Of a stretch of DNA of 64,000 nt, positions 36,331-44,907 are shown in pieces (position 1 is the stretch's first letter; every line of letters begins with the position of its first letter). Where the stretch lies: the NCBI RefSeq assembly GCF_006965485.1, contig NZ_CP041360.1:2480001-2544000 (forward strand). The letters run 5' to 3'. The position numbers and the translations under genes were made by a program. The stretch is from Spirosoma sp. KCTC 42546 (GTDB taxonomy: Bacteria > Bacteroidota > Bacteroidia > Cytophagales > Spirosomataceae). The notes below the pieces were generated by a model, which was given only the letters and a program-made list of their open reading frames with translations, had not been told where the DNA came from and ran no database searches.

Positions 36331-37335
36331 CTAATGATTATTGGTGGATGGGTTGAGCAACATGTCTACGGCGGGTGAGGGGAGGAGTGTACCCGATAGA
36401 ACCTGGTTCTCAAGCCTGTTGATCAGCTCACGAATACCCGGCTGACTGTAAAATTTCCCTTCGAGTCGCTGCTGTAACAGGGATCGGAACCAGGTCAATT
36501 GCTGCTCCTGCCGTCGGCGATTTCCGGCACCGTTTTGGGTTGTCAGTTGATGGTGTTCCTCAATCGTCTGCCAAACGTCGGATATACCGAATGGTTGAGT
36601 GTTATGCTCGGGTAGGGCCGAACAGGTTAGTACCGGCGGAAACCAGCCTGTTCCGGTGGGTGGAAATAAGTGTAGTGCATTTTGGTATTCAACGCGAGCG
36701 CGGTTGGCGGCTGACCGATTATCACCATCGGCTTTCGTAATGACTAGTGCATCGGCTAGCTCCATAATGCCCCGTTTCATACCTTGTAATTCGTCGCCTG
36801 CCCCTGCCAGCATCAATAACAGGAAAAAGTCAACCATGCCATGGACAACGGTCTCAGATTGGCCTACGCCCACAGTCTCCACCAGAATCGTATCGAATCC
36901 GGCAGCTTCGCAGAGCAACATGGTCTCGCGAGTTCGGTGAGTGACTCCGCCCAGTGAGTCGCCTGCTGGTGAGGGGCGGATGTAGGCGCTTGGATTCATT
37001 GAGAGCGTTTCCATCCGGGTTTTATCGCCTAGTAAACTACCACCCGAACGCTGGCTGGTTGGATCAATGGTAAGCACTGCCAGTCGATGCCCCAAACCAG
37101 TAAGGTAAGTGCCAAACGCTTCAATAAATGTACTTTTCCCCACGCCCGGAACACCGGTAATACCTATCCGGATCGAATTGCCTGCTTTGGGTAAAATAGC
37201 CTCCAGGACTTGCTGTGCTAACTCCTGATCATCTGCCCGACGACTCTCTACAAGCGTAATGGCCTGACTGAGTAACAGTCGGTCGCCAGCGAGAATGCCG
37301 TTAACGTAGTGATGAGCAGGGTGTCGGTGGCGCAT
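36331..37335 (-). CDS. meaB: MeaB family GTPase (methylmalonyl-CoA mutase chaperone)
   Basis: A 334-residue G3E-family GTPase. Walker A is GITGVPGVGKSTFIE. Conserved stretches are VLTIDPTSQRSGGSLLGDKTRM, FDTILVETVGVGQSE and DALVITKADGDN (the NKxD-like base motif). MeaB guards and repairs the B12-dependent methylmalonyl-CoA mutase; the mutase genes are not in the window. The C-terminal helical part is intact and ends near SPAVDMLLN. It is followed by an imperfect inverted repeat that separates it from ispD. Confidence 0.93.
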   Translation of the reverse strand: MRHRHPAHHYVNGILAGDRLLLSQAITLVESRRADDQELAQQVLEAILPKAGNSIRIGITGVPGVGKSTFIEAFGTYLTGLGHRLAVLTIDPTSQRSGGSLLGDKTRMETLSMNPSAYIRPSPAGDSLGGVTHRTRETMLLCEAAGFDTILVETVGVGQSETVVHGMVDFFLLLMLAGAGDELQGMKRGIMELADALVITKADGDNRSAANRARVEYQNALHLFPPTGTGWFPPVLTCSALPEHNTQPFGISDVWQTIEEHHQLTTQNGAGNRRRQEQQLTWFRSLLQQRLEGKFYSQPGIRELINRLENQVLSGTLLPSPAVDMLLNPSTNNH

Positions 37336-37340
37336 TCAGA

Positions 37341-37488
37341 ACCGGGATTTATATGATTAGACTGATTTTTATGATTTTGTTCATTAACTATGATTATAAA
37401 TCTTATGAATTAAGTATTAATGGCAAGACTCAGATCATTTAAGGCCCGGCAAAATCAGTGGAATCAGTTCAATCATAACAATCCCGGT
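37341..37488. repeat. Long imperfect inverted repeat of ATGATT words
   Basis: The arms 37341-37379 and 37450-37488 match at 31 of 39 positions (CCGGGATT ... ATGATT ... ACTGATT ... GATTTTG) around a 70-nt AT-rich centre. The left arm begins 6 nt beyond the meaB start. The right arm covers the ispD stop codon and its last codons (P-G-L-L), so the ispD tail is repeat-derived. Confidence 0.75.
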
Positions 37489-38153
37489 CGAAGATCCTCA
37501 GGCGTTGTAATTTTTATATTTTCGTATGATCCCTCAATGAGTGTTATCGGAAAACCAGCATATTCCATAACGCTGGCGCAATCGGTGAAGAATGCCTGCT
37601 CCTCGGTTTTAAAGGCATGCCGGAATGCAGTTAGTTGAAACGTTTGAGGGGTTTGAACCAGACGATACTGACTCCGATCAACAGCCTGACTGACTCCATC
37701 GGTCCCAACGACGCGTATTGAATCTTTCACCGGTACGCAGGTTACTGCCGATCCGGTACGGGCAGCCGTTTCGAAACTAGTCAGGATGATTTCTGGCGAA
37801 ATAAAAGGCCGGACACCATCATGGACTGCTACTAAGCCATCACTCGCTCCAATTGCCTGTAGCCCATTGCGAACCGATTGGAAGCGAGTGGCTCCCCCAT
37901 TGACGGTCTGGATGGGTGGGTGAAAATTATGGTCTTCACAAAGGGTGTTCCAGATAGACCAGTCGCCTGAAGGAAGAACCAGAATAAGCTGGGAAGCAGG
38001 TACTACAGTCAGAAAACGCTCAATCGTATGCTGGAGAATCGGCTTGCCTTTTAGTAACAGAAACTGTTTTGGAATGTCGGATTTCATCCGGCTACCACTT
38101 CCCCCGGCTACAATAATAGCAAAAAACGGGTTGTTCACTGGTTGGTGGGTCAT
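37473..38153 (-). CDS. ispD: 2-C-methyl-D-erythritol 4-phosphate cytidylyltransferase
   Basis: A 226-residue nucleotidyltransferase of the MEP isoprenoid pathway that makes CDP-methylerythritol from CTP. The N-terminal CTP-binding loop is IIVAGGSGSRMKSDIPKQF. The VHDGVRPFI motif, the Thr/Lys region CVPVKDSIR and the QTPQTF signature are all present. The ispD C-terminus usually ends soon after the 'TTPEDL' motif; here it runs 4 residues further (RPGLL), encoded by the inverted repeat. It lies on the same strand as queA upstream. Confidence 0.95.
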   Translation of the reverse strand: MTHQPVNNPFFAIIVAGGSGSRMKSDIPKQFLLLKGKPILQHTIERFLTVVPASQLILVLPSGDWSIWNTLCEDHNFHPPIQTVNGGATRFQSVRNGLQAIGASDGLVAVHDGVRPFISPEIILTSFETAARTGSAVTCVPVKDSIRVVGTDGVSQAVDRSQYRLVQTPQTFQLTAFRHAFKTEEQAFFTDCASVMEYAGFPITLIEGSYENIKITTPEDLRPGLL

Positions 38154-38224
38154 AACGAAATGAGGGGCTCAATGGCCCCTCAAAAATAGTAATCATACTG
38201 ACTTTGACCGCTCTGGTTGTTCGG

Positions 38225-39268
38225 TTAAATAATCAACATCGCATCGCCGTAGCTGAAGAAGCGATATTTTTCTTTAATGGCAACCTGATAGGCTTCCTTG
38301 ATGAGTTCATGCCCCCCAAAGGCGCTGGTCATCATGATCAGGATAGACTCCGGCAAGTGCAGGCTTGTCAGCAATGAGTTCGCAATTTTGAAGTCGTAAG
38401 GCGGGAAAATAAACCGATCTGTCCAGCCTTCAACGGGCTTCAAACGGCTGTTTGCAGAGACCGACGACTCAATCGCTTTGAGTGATGTAGTTCCGATTGC
38501 GCACACACGCTTGCCAGCATCTAAAGCCGTGTTAACGATTTTAGATGACTCTTCGGAAATTTTATAGTTTTCAGAATCAGTTTTGTGTTTGGTTAGATCT
38601 TCAACATCCACCTGACGGAAGGTGCCCAAACCAACGTGCAGCGTAATAGGGGCGAAGTGGATACCTTTAATTTCCATCCGTTTCATCATGGCACGGGTAA
38701 AGTGCAATCCGGCGGTAGGAGCGGCTACTGCCCCAACATGTTGGGCAAAAACCGTTTGATAGTCATCACGGTCGGCGTCTTCGGCTTCCCGGTTCATGGC
38801 GCGGGGAATTGGGGTTTCACCCAGTTCGTCTACTGCTTTCATGAATTCCTCATGATTGCCATCAAACAAAAAGCGGATAGTCCGACCACGCGACGTCGTA
38901 TTATCAATTACTTCCGCAACCAGGTCACTATCACCGAAATATAGTTTATTGCCAACACGAATCTTACGGGCTGGGTCGACTAGAACGTCCCAGAGTTTCA
39001 TTTCGCGATTGAGTTCGCGCAGGAGGAATACTTCAATTTTGGCACCTGTTTTTTCCTTATTGCCATAAAGCCGTGCTGGAAAAACTTTGGTGTTATTGAT
39101 CACCATCACATCGCCATCACTGAAGTAACTCAGCATATCCGAAAATTGCTTGTGTTCAATAGTCTTGGCTTTTCGGTCAACGACCATTAGCCGTGATTCG
39201 CCCCGCTCAACTGGGTATTTCGCAATTAGACTTTCGGGTAAATCAAATTTAAACTCGGATAACTTCAT
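38225..39268 (-). CDS. queA: S-adenosylmethionine:tRNA ribosyltransferase-isomerase
   Basis: A 347-residue QueA, which transfers and isomerises the ribosyl of SAM onto 7-aminomethyl-7-deazaguanine in tRNA, the penultimate step of queuosine synthesis. Motifs: [20 protein letters not shown] at the N-terminus, [48 protein letters not shown], and [23 protein letters not shown]. Length and order are normal. It lies upstream of ispD with a 71-bp gap. Confidence 0.95.
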   Translation of the reverse strand: MKLSEFKFDLPESLIAKYPVERGESRLMVVDRKAKTIEHKQFSDMLSYFSDGDVMVINNTKVFPARLYGNKEKTGAKIEVFLLRELNREMKLWDVLVDPARKIRVGNKLYFGDSDLVAEVIDNTTSRGRTIRFLFDGNHEEFMKAVDELGETPIPRAMNREAEDADRDDYQTVFAQHVGAVAAPTAGLHFTRAMMKRMEIKGIHFAPITLHVGLGTFRQVDVEDLTKHKTDSENYKISEESSKIVNTALDAGKRVCAIGTTSLKAIESSVSANSRLKPVEGWTDRFIFPPYDFKIANSLLTSLHLPESILIMMTSAFGGHELIKEAYQVAIKEKYRFFSYGDAMLII

Positions 39269-39399
39269 AGGATATCAGCACGAAAAAGAACGGTGCGTTT
39301 TTTGTAAAGGGCGCAAAGATAGTAAAAAACCCGGAAAAAGTCAAATTTTCCGGGAGATTTTCTTGCAAATATCAGAGAAATGACTATCGAATAGTCATT

Positions 39400-39747
39400 T
39401 TAGTGGCCAATTGGCTGAACAGACCCTTCCGTATTCACATGCGCCCGATCGGTCGTATTAAATTTCGCCATCAATTCAGGAGATACTTCATTCGCATACG
39501 TGCCCTGGGCAGATACAAAAACACCTTTCATTCCATTAGATGCTGTGATCGCATATAATGTCATTTCATCACCGGGATCTGAAGTGCCTTCGAACCGGTA
39601 AAACTTATCGACATTAAATTCTTCGCTCTTCAGTTTCGTTTCTGTGCTCTTCTCTTCCAAATAGTCTTTTTTAGGACCGAATTCGTGTGTATAGCCTTTT
39701 GTGCGGAGATCTTCCATCACTTCGGTCAGGGTGGTCATGTGGTTCAT
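39400..39747 (-). CDS. Small protein of the family annotated as 'phosphoribosylpyrophosphate synthetase'
   Basis: A 115-residue protein started at the ATG at 39747 (MNHMTTLTEVMEDLRTKGYT); an even later ATG at 39738 is possible. It has the pattern LTEVMEDLRTKGYTHEF ... EEFNVDKFYRFEGTSDPGDE, then MTLYAITASNGMKGVFVSAQG, seen in small Bacteroidota proteins that databases call PRPP synthetase. It is far too short for that enzyme, so the label is misleading and the function is unknown. It is convergent with nothing obvious and divergent from the lipoprotein at 39893. Confidence 0.72.
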   Translation of the reverse strand: MNHMTTLTEVMEDLRTKGYTHEFGPKKDYLEEKSTETKLKSEEFNVDKFYRFEGTSDPGDEMTLYAITASNGMKGVFVSAQGTYANEVSPELMAKFNTTDRAHVNTEGSVQPIGH

Positions 39748-39892
39748 AACGGTAGCGTTTAGTACATTAGTAAAACTCAAAAGAGAGTGGATAGTTTTCG
39801 GTCCTATAAAGGCCATTGGCTATGTTGGCGAAACATTTGCCAGAAAAAGGGTATTAGGGATTTATTTCTTCATACGGGATACATAACCAGCT

Positions 39893-40882
39893 ATGATTAC
39901 TTGCCATCAATCTATCCATAAACTCCTCATACTGACGCTACTTGTTTCTGCCTGTAACACCACCGATCCTGAATTTACGATTCCTGTCCTGCCCCAACGG
40001 ATTGAGTTTTCGGCTAACCGCCAATATCCGGAGGGAATTGCCTATTCGCCTACGCTCGATCTGTTTCTGATCAGTTCAATAACCCAGGGGAAAATAGGAA
40101 CTGTGGATCAAATGGGCCGGTATGCCGATTTGATTACTGATGACAAACAACTTATCAGTAGTATTGGGATGAAGGTACGCGGCTCGCTGTTATACGTTTG
40201 TAATGGGGATCAGGGTGTTTCGGATAAGAGTACGGAACACACAGCCCTGAAAACAGCCGGATTATTTATCTATGACCTGAGTACGAAACAGAATGTACGT
40301 CGAGTCAATCTGGCTGCTCTGCTGCCCAATGAAAATCACTTTGCTAATGACATTGCTTTTGATGCAGCAGGCAGTGCGTATGTGACAGACTCATATGCAC
40401 CTGTAGTTTATAAAATTCCTGCGGATACAGCGCAATCGGTCACGATTATCAACTCTCCACTGTTTGCAGGTGTAGAAGGGATTAACCTGAATGGAATCGT
40501 GTATCACCCCGATAATTACCTGATTGTTGTGAAATCGAACGAAGGAAAGCTGTTTAAAATAGACCTCGCTAACACAAATACGATTACAGAAATAACGGGA
40601 GTGAATCTGCCCGGCGGAGATGGTATGTTAGTTTATAACAACGATTTATACGTTGTGAATGGACGAAACCAGGTATCGCAGATTCGAAGTTCAGATGGAT
40701 GGAAAACGGCTTCGCTAGTTAAAGTCGATACGGTTGGGTATGAGGATGCTACTACGAATGTATTGGTAAACGACAAGGTTTATACATTAAACGCCCGCAT
40801 TGGTGAGGTCAGCGCAGCCGCAACCGCTAAAGATCCCTCCCAACTTCAGGCAAGTGGTTATAGTATTCAGCAGTTTAAATAG
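39893..40882 (+). CDS. SMP-30/NHL-type beta-propeller lipoprotein
   Basis: A 329-residue lipoprotein (lipobox LLVSAC, Cys about 21) with NHL-like repeats: YPEGIAYSPTLDLFLISSIT, NDIAFDAAGSAYVTDSYAP, LNGIVYHPDNYLIVVKSNEG, GDGMLVYNNDLYVVNGRNQ. It is probably a six-bladed propeller of the gluconolactonase/strictosidine-synthase superfamily. The usual metal-ligand pattern (E-N-D) is only partly evident (PEGIAY, ANDIAF). The substrate is unknown and a binding role is possible. A perfect 42-bp inverted repeat begins right after the stop. Confidence 0.72.
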   Translation: MITCHQSIHKLLILTLLVSACNTTDPEFTIPVLPQRIEFSANRQYPEGIAYSPTLDLFLISSITQGKIGTVDQMGRYADLITDDKQLISSIGMKVRGSLLYVCNGDQGVSDKSTEHTALKTAGLFIYDLSTKQNVRRVNLAALLPNENHFANDIAFDAAGSAYVTDSYAPVVYKIPADTAQSVTIINSPLFAGVEGINLNGIVYHPDNYLIVVKSNEGKLFKIDLANTNTITEITGVNLPGGDGMLVYNNDLYVVNGRNQVSQIRSSDGWKTASLVKVDTVGYEDATTNVLVNDKVYTLNARIGEVSAAATAKDPSQLQASGYSIQQFK

Positions 40883-40985
40883 AAAGGAGGAGAGGGAGTA
40901 AAGGGAGGAGGGGGAAGAAAGGGAAAAGCAGCATAGCTTCCAATCCCTTTCTTCCCCCTCCTCCCTTTACTCCCTCTCCTCCTTT
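40883..40985. repeat. Perfect 42-bp inverted repeat of GGAGG words
   Basis: The arms 40883-40924 and 40944-40985 are perfect (42 of 42) with a 19-nt loop. The arms are purine/pyrimidine segregated (GGAGGAGAGGGAG...). The element starts 1 nt after one stop codon and ends 3 nt before the convergent one, so it is almost the whole intergenic region. Confidence 0.92.
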
Positions 40986-40988
40986 TCA

Positions 40989-41630
40989 TCAATCCGGCAA
41001 CACCTTGATCATAATGTCTTTGTAATAAATTTTGCTTTTTGGATCGTGGCCTTGTAAGGCAACGGTGCCCATGCTTAGTTTTTTTGGTGATTTACCGTTA
41101 CTAATGCTATCAGGTTCAGTGTAATCGTTGATGAGCTTATCATTGATTTTGATCATCACTTTTTTGCCCTGTACAATGATGTGTTCGGTATACCATTCTT
41201 CGTCCTTTACAAATACCTCCTTTACATCCTGCACTCCATAAACGCTACCGGTTTTACGCCAGTCAGTATGCGTTTGATTTACCTGAATTTCGTATCCTTT
41301 GGAAGGCCAGCCAGTGTTCTGGTAGGCCGTGTGAATAAACATGCCTGAATTGGAGCCGGGCATGGTCTTTACCTGCGCTTTAAACTCAAAATTCTTGAAA
41401 TTATGATTGCCTACGGGGCCTTCGTAAAACAAGTGAGCACGTGGCCCGGCTACAACGATAGCGCCATCCTGAATGGTAAACGTGCTTGGACTATCTTCAG
41501 TGACTTTCCAGCCAGTAAATGTTTTGCCGTCAAAAATACTGACCCAGCCGTCGGCAGATGGGCGAAGGGTGAAACTAAAGCAAAAACCGAGCAGCAGTGT
41601 GGCTGCTAACAATGTCAGACGAGTTTTCAT
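40989..41630 (-). CDS. Secreted DUF1080 (3-keto-disaccharide hydrolase-like) protein
   Basis: A 213-residue protein with a signal peptide (LLLGFCFSFT, about 1-22) and one concanavalin-like DUF1080 domain. It starts DGWVSIFDGKTFTGWKV and continues with DGAIVVAGPRAHLFYEG, FEFKAQVKTMPGSNSGMFIHT, KGYEIQVNQTH and VALQGHDPKSKIYYKDI. Characterised relatives split 3-keto-glycosides, but many members are only annotated by domain. Location is periplasm or surface. The arrangement and length are typical for the family. Confidence 0.85.
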   Translation of the reverse strand: MKTRLTLLAATLLLGFCFSFTLRPSADGWVSIFDGKTFTGWKVTEDSPSTFTIQDGAIVVAGPRAHLFYEGPVGNHNFKNFEFKAQVKTMPGSNSGMFIHTAYQNTGWPSKGYEIQVNQTHTDWRKTGSVYGVQDVKEVFVKDEEWYTEHIIVQGKKVMIKINDKLINDYTEPDSISNGKSPKKLSMGTVALQGHDPKSKIYYKDIMIKVLPD

Positions 41631-41899
41631 ACGAATGGGGCGAGTTGTGTTTAGGGTGGCCCAATCACTAAAGCAAACAGACGGTAGAAACTAACGAACA
41701 TGGCTTGTATATATAGCTTTTGGGGTGAAATCTTTATACCTGGCCTGATTTCAGAATAGCTAGCTGCTAGTAACGGAGTTTATCAATTGGTTAACAAATT
41801 GCCTGCTTAACCAATGGCAAATAGCTGATTTAGTGATAAATAATATAAGTTGATTGTTGTAAATTGCCTCCAGTATTACCACCACCCTTGTACGTTAAA
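41631..41899. other. Divergent intergenic region
   Basis: 269 bp between the DUF1080 gene and the histidine kinase gene. AT-rich with a small GCTAGCTGCTAGTAAC motif at 41760. No promoter box was confidently placed and no other feature was recognised. Confidence 0.4.
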
Positions 41900-43831
41900 A
41901 TGCTAACTGAACAGTCCACCGATGTCGGATTTGTTGAGCTTCTTGATGCCCTGCCCGATTCGGTAGTCTGGATGCGGGCGTTGCGTAATGAAGCCAATGA
42001 AGTTGTAAATTTCCAAATAGACTACGCCAATCAGAAAGCACAAGACCTGACACAAAGTATGTATCAGGTCTGTGTGGGTACGTTGGTGCTGGGCGATAAT
42101 GACCATATTAAAGCCTTTACGGAGAAGAGTTTTCAGGTCATGTGTCGGGTGCTGGAAACAGGGCAGCCACATGAGTTTGACTTTTTTAACCCACAACTGA
42201 ACGGCTGGTTTCTGATGAGCCGCTCTAAACTGGGTGATGGTGTCCTTTGCGTTACCCGGGAAATTTCGTCGCTGAAAATTGCCGAACAGGCGCATCGACG
42301 GCAAACGAACTTGCTTAATAGCGTACTGGATAGCTCTCTCAACGGAATTATGTCGTTTGCATCGGTACGGGATGATGCTGAGGAAATCATTGATTTTACC
42401 TTTCTGTCAGCCAATAAGGCTGCCTGCCGTATGGTCGCTAAACCGGTCGAGGAGATCATTGGGCAGCGGCTCTTATTGATTTTTCCGGGTAATGTCGAAT
42501 CCGGCCTGTTTGCGAGGTATATTGAAACGGCCGAAACCGGTGAGCCAACACGTACTGAAACCTATTATAGCCACGATGGGCTGGATTTCTGGCTTGATAT
42601 TTCAGCGGAAAAGCTTGGGGATGGTTTTGTCGTTACATTCACCGACATAACTGTACAAAAGCTCGCGGCTAAGGTTGTAGAGCAGGCGGCTACTGAGTTG
42701 CAAACGATTATTGATACATCGCAAACGGGTATTTTTCTGTTCAGCCCGGTTTATAATGACGATGGTGAACTGATAGATTTCCGGTTTCGGGTAGCTAATC
42801 GGCAACTGGCTGCTTACGTAGGCCAGCAACCCAAGGCTGTAATTGGTGCATTAGGGAGTACCTGGTTTCCTGAATTCAAAACAAACGGTTTGTTTGATCG
42901 ATATCGTCAAACCTATGAAACGGGTGAACAAGTACGGTTTGACTTTCACTATAACGGAGATGGCGTTGATGTTTGGCTCGACATTATGGCCACCAAAATG
43001 GGTAATGATGTTCTGGTAACCTTTGCCGATTATACACCCCTGAAACGGCTTCAGCAACAATTAGAAAATACGGTTACAGATTTACAGCGTTCGAACAAAA
43101 ACCTGGAGCAGTTTGCCTACGTGGCCAGTCACGATCTACAGGAGCCGTTGCGAAAAATTCAGGCCTTTGGCGATATTATTCAATCGCAATACGCTTCTGT
43201 CATTGATGATAGTGGTGCTGACATGATTCGTCGGATGCAGTCGGCAGCAGCCCGCATGCAGGTGTTAATAAAGGATGTGCTGGCTTATTCTCGTGTTGCT
43301 ACTATACAGGAAACGCTAAGTTCCGTGAATCTTGGTCAAATTGTCAACGATGTGTTAACCGACCTTGAAACACCTATTTTCGACAAACAAGCCCTAATTA
43401 CGGTTGATAAGCTGCCAACCGTGCAGGGAGATGCTGCTCAACTGCGACAGCTCTTTCAGAATCTCCTCAGTAATGCACTGAAATTTTCGAAGATAAGCAC
43501 AACGTCTTCTGTCCCAACGATCACAATTACAAACCGGCGCGTGCATGGACGAATAATGAGCAAAATGGCTATTCCGGCTATCGATGCTGACCGGCTATTC
43601 CATCTGATCACCGTAACCGATAATGGAATTGGTTTCGACCCAAATCAGGCCGAGCGGATTTTTCAGGTGTTTCAGCGTCTACACAATCGAAGCGAATACC
43701 AGGGTACCGGAATTGGCCTGGCTATTGTTCAGAAAGTTGTTGAAAACCACCAGGGATATGTACATGCCGAAGGCAGACCGGGCCAGGGAGCTACCTTCTC
43801 TATACTCTTGCCAGTATCCTCGCAGGCCTGA
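41900..43831 (+). CDS. PAS-domain sensor histidine kinase
   Basis: A 643-residue protein started at the ATG at 41900; the longer frame uses a TTG. There are no membrane segments, so it is likely cytosolic. Three PAS domains (about 10-125, 140-255, 265-385) share the pattern FDRYRQTYETGEQVRFDFHY...DVWLDIMATKMGND. A HisKA dimerisation helix follows with the phospho-accepting His in FAYVASHDLQEPLRKI. The HATPase domain has N-box NLLSNALKFS, G1 DNGIGFD and G2 GTGIGLAIVQKV. No receiver domain or response regulator is adjacent. The signal is unknown. Confidence 0.92.
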   Translation: MLTEQSTDVGFVELLDALPDSVVWMRALRNEANEVVNFQIDYANQKAQDLTQSMYQVCVGTLVLGDNDHIKAFTEKSFQVMCRVLETGQPHEFDFFNPQLNGWFLMSRSKLGDGVLCVTREISSLKIAEQAHRRQTNLLNSVLDSSLNGIMSFASVRDDAEEIIDFTFLSANKAACRMVAKPVEEIIGQRLLLIFPGNVESGLFARYIETAETGEPTRTETYYSHDGLDFWLDISAEKLGDGFVVTFTDITVQKLAAKVVEQAATELQTIIDTSQTGIFLFSPVYNDDGELIDFRFRVANRQLAAYVGQQPKAVIGALGSTWFPEFKTNGLFDRYRQTYETGEQVRFDFHYNGDGVDVWLDIMATKMGNDVLVTFADYTPLKRLQQQLENTVTDLQRSNKNLEQFAYVASHDLQEPLRKIQAFGDIIQSQYASVIDDSGADMIRRMQSAAARMQVLIKDVLAYSRVATIQETLSSVNLGQIVNDVLTDLETPIFDKQALITVDKLPTVQGDAAQLRQLFQNLLSNALKFSKISTTSSVPTITITNRRVHGRIMSKMAIPAIDADRLFHLITVTDNGIGFDPNQAERIFQVFQRLHNRSEYQGTGIGLAIVQKVVENHQGYVHAEGRPGQGATFSILLPVSSQA

Positions 43832-43926
43832 TTAAATTCGGTATGCGTAACTAGCTTTCTTAGCCCATGTTTATCACTTTTGCCTATCTGTTCGTTACTT
43901 TGGCAGTTGAATCAACCGGACTATTC

Positions 43927-44799
43927 ATGCGCAATTTCATTTTATTGGTTTTTGGATTGGCACTAGCCTCATGCAAACTCGCTGTTCCCAGCGTGTACGA
44001 AGCTCAATTTTCGTCGGATCCAACGTCCGTGTCGGTAACGTCCGGCCAGATTGATGAAGCGTCGGGTATGGTCGACAGTCGTAGCCAGCCCGGTAACCTT
44101 TGGATCGAGCAGGATAGCGGTAGCCCGGCCGAATTGGCTTTGTTGGGTTATGATGGGAAAGTAAAAGGAAAAATCAGTATTCCGAATAGTACGAACCGCG
44201 ACTGGGAAGAAATGACTATTGGGCCTGGTCCGAAGGATGGTACGAATTACCTCTATATTGGTGATATTGGGGATAACAATGCCCAGAATACTCTTTGTCA
44301 AATTTACCGGTTGCCTGAGCCCACTTCCGTACAGACGGCCGTATCACAACAGGTTGACCGTATCAACTTCCGCTATCCCGATGGCCCTCGTGATGCCGAA
44401 GCGATGTTTGTCGATCCAACGACTAAAGACATTTACATTATATCGAAACGGGAAGAAAAAGTCCATTTATATAGCCTGCCTTATCCACAAAATGTAAATG
44501 AGGTGACGGTAGCCAAGGCATATGGCGAACTACCAATAACGTTTGTAACGGGTGCTTCTATCTCTCCTGACGGAGCCGAAATTCTGGTGCGCACCTACAC
44601 CCAACTCTATTACTGGAAGCGGGATTCTGGCCAGTCGATTGCCGATGCACTACAGTATGGTACCAGCCGTCAGTTGGTTGTCCGCGCAGAGCCGCAGGGC
44701 GAAGCCGTTTGTTTTGATAAAGACAACAAAGGATTTTTTACCATCAGCGAACGCGCCAATGCAGCATCGATAAACCTATATTACTACGCCAGGAAATAG
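43927..44799 (+). CDS. Beta-propeller lipoprotein, esterase-like
   Basis: A 290-residue protein started at the ATG at 43927 (MRNFILLVFGLALASC, a clear lipobox); the longer frame from 43867 would bury the signal peptide. Repeats: GQIDEASGMVDSRSQPGNLW, LGYDGKVKGKISIPNSTNRD, TIGPGPKDGTNYLYIGDIGD, YPDGPRDAEAMFVDPTTKDI, GASISPDGAEILVRTYTQLY. This resembles phytase-like/esterase-like propellers. It has catalytic-looking acids (DWEEM, DAEAMF) but no assigned reaction. It follows the kinase by about 95 nt and may or may not be linked. Confidence 0.7.
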   Translation: MRNFILLVFGLALASCKLAVPSVYEAQFSSDPTSVSVTSGQIDEASGMVDSRSQPGNLWIEQDSGSPAELALLGYDGKVKGKISIPNSTNRDWEEMTIGPGPKDGTNYLYIGDIGDNNAQNTLCQIYRLPEPTSVQTAVSQQVDRINFRYPDGPRDAEAMFVDPTTKDIYIISKREEKVHLYSLPYPQNVNEVTVAKAYGELPITFVTGASISPDGAEILVRTYTQLYYWKRDSGQSIADALQYGTSRQLVVRAEPQGEAVCFDKDNKGFFTISERANAASINLYYYARK

Positions 44800-44802
44800 T
44801 TT

Positions 44803-44884
44803 ATTAGTGGAGTACATGAACGTACGTGCAGTGAGTAGATTAACTATAAAAGGCACATGACCCCACTTCACTTATTCCACTAAT
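44803..44884. repeat. Degenerate inverted repeat before the antiporter gene
   Basis: ATTAGTGGA (44803-44811) pairs with TCCACTAAT (44876-44884). Inner words (GTGAGTAG, CACTTCACTTATTCC) are related but not fully complementary. The vocabulary resembles the repeat at 9617-9703. It is the weakest member of the group and starts 4 nt after the preceding stop. Confidence 0.5.
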
Positions 44885-44907
44885 CACCTCATTGACTATA
44901 TTGCTGG

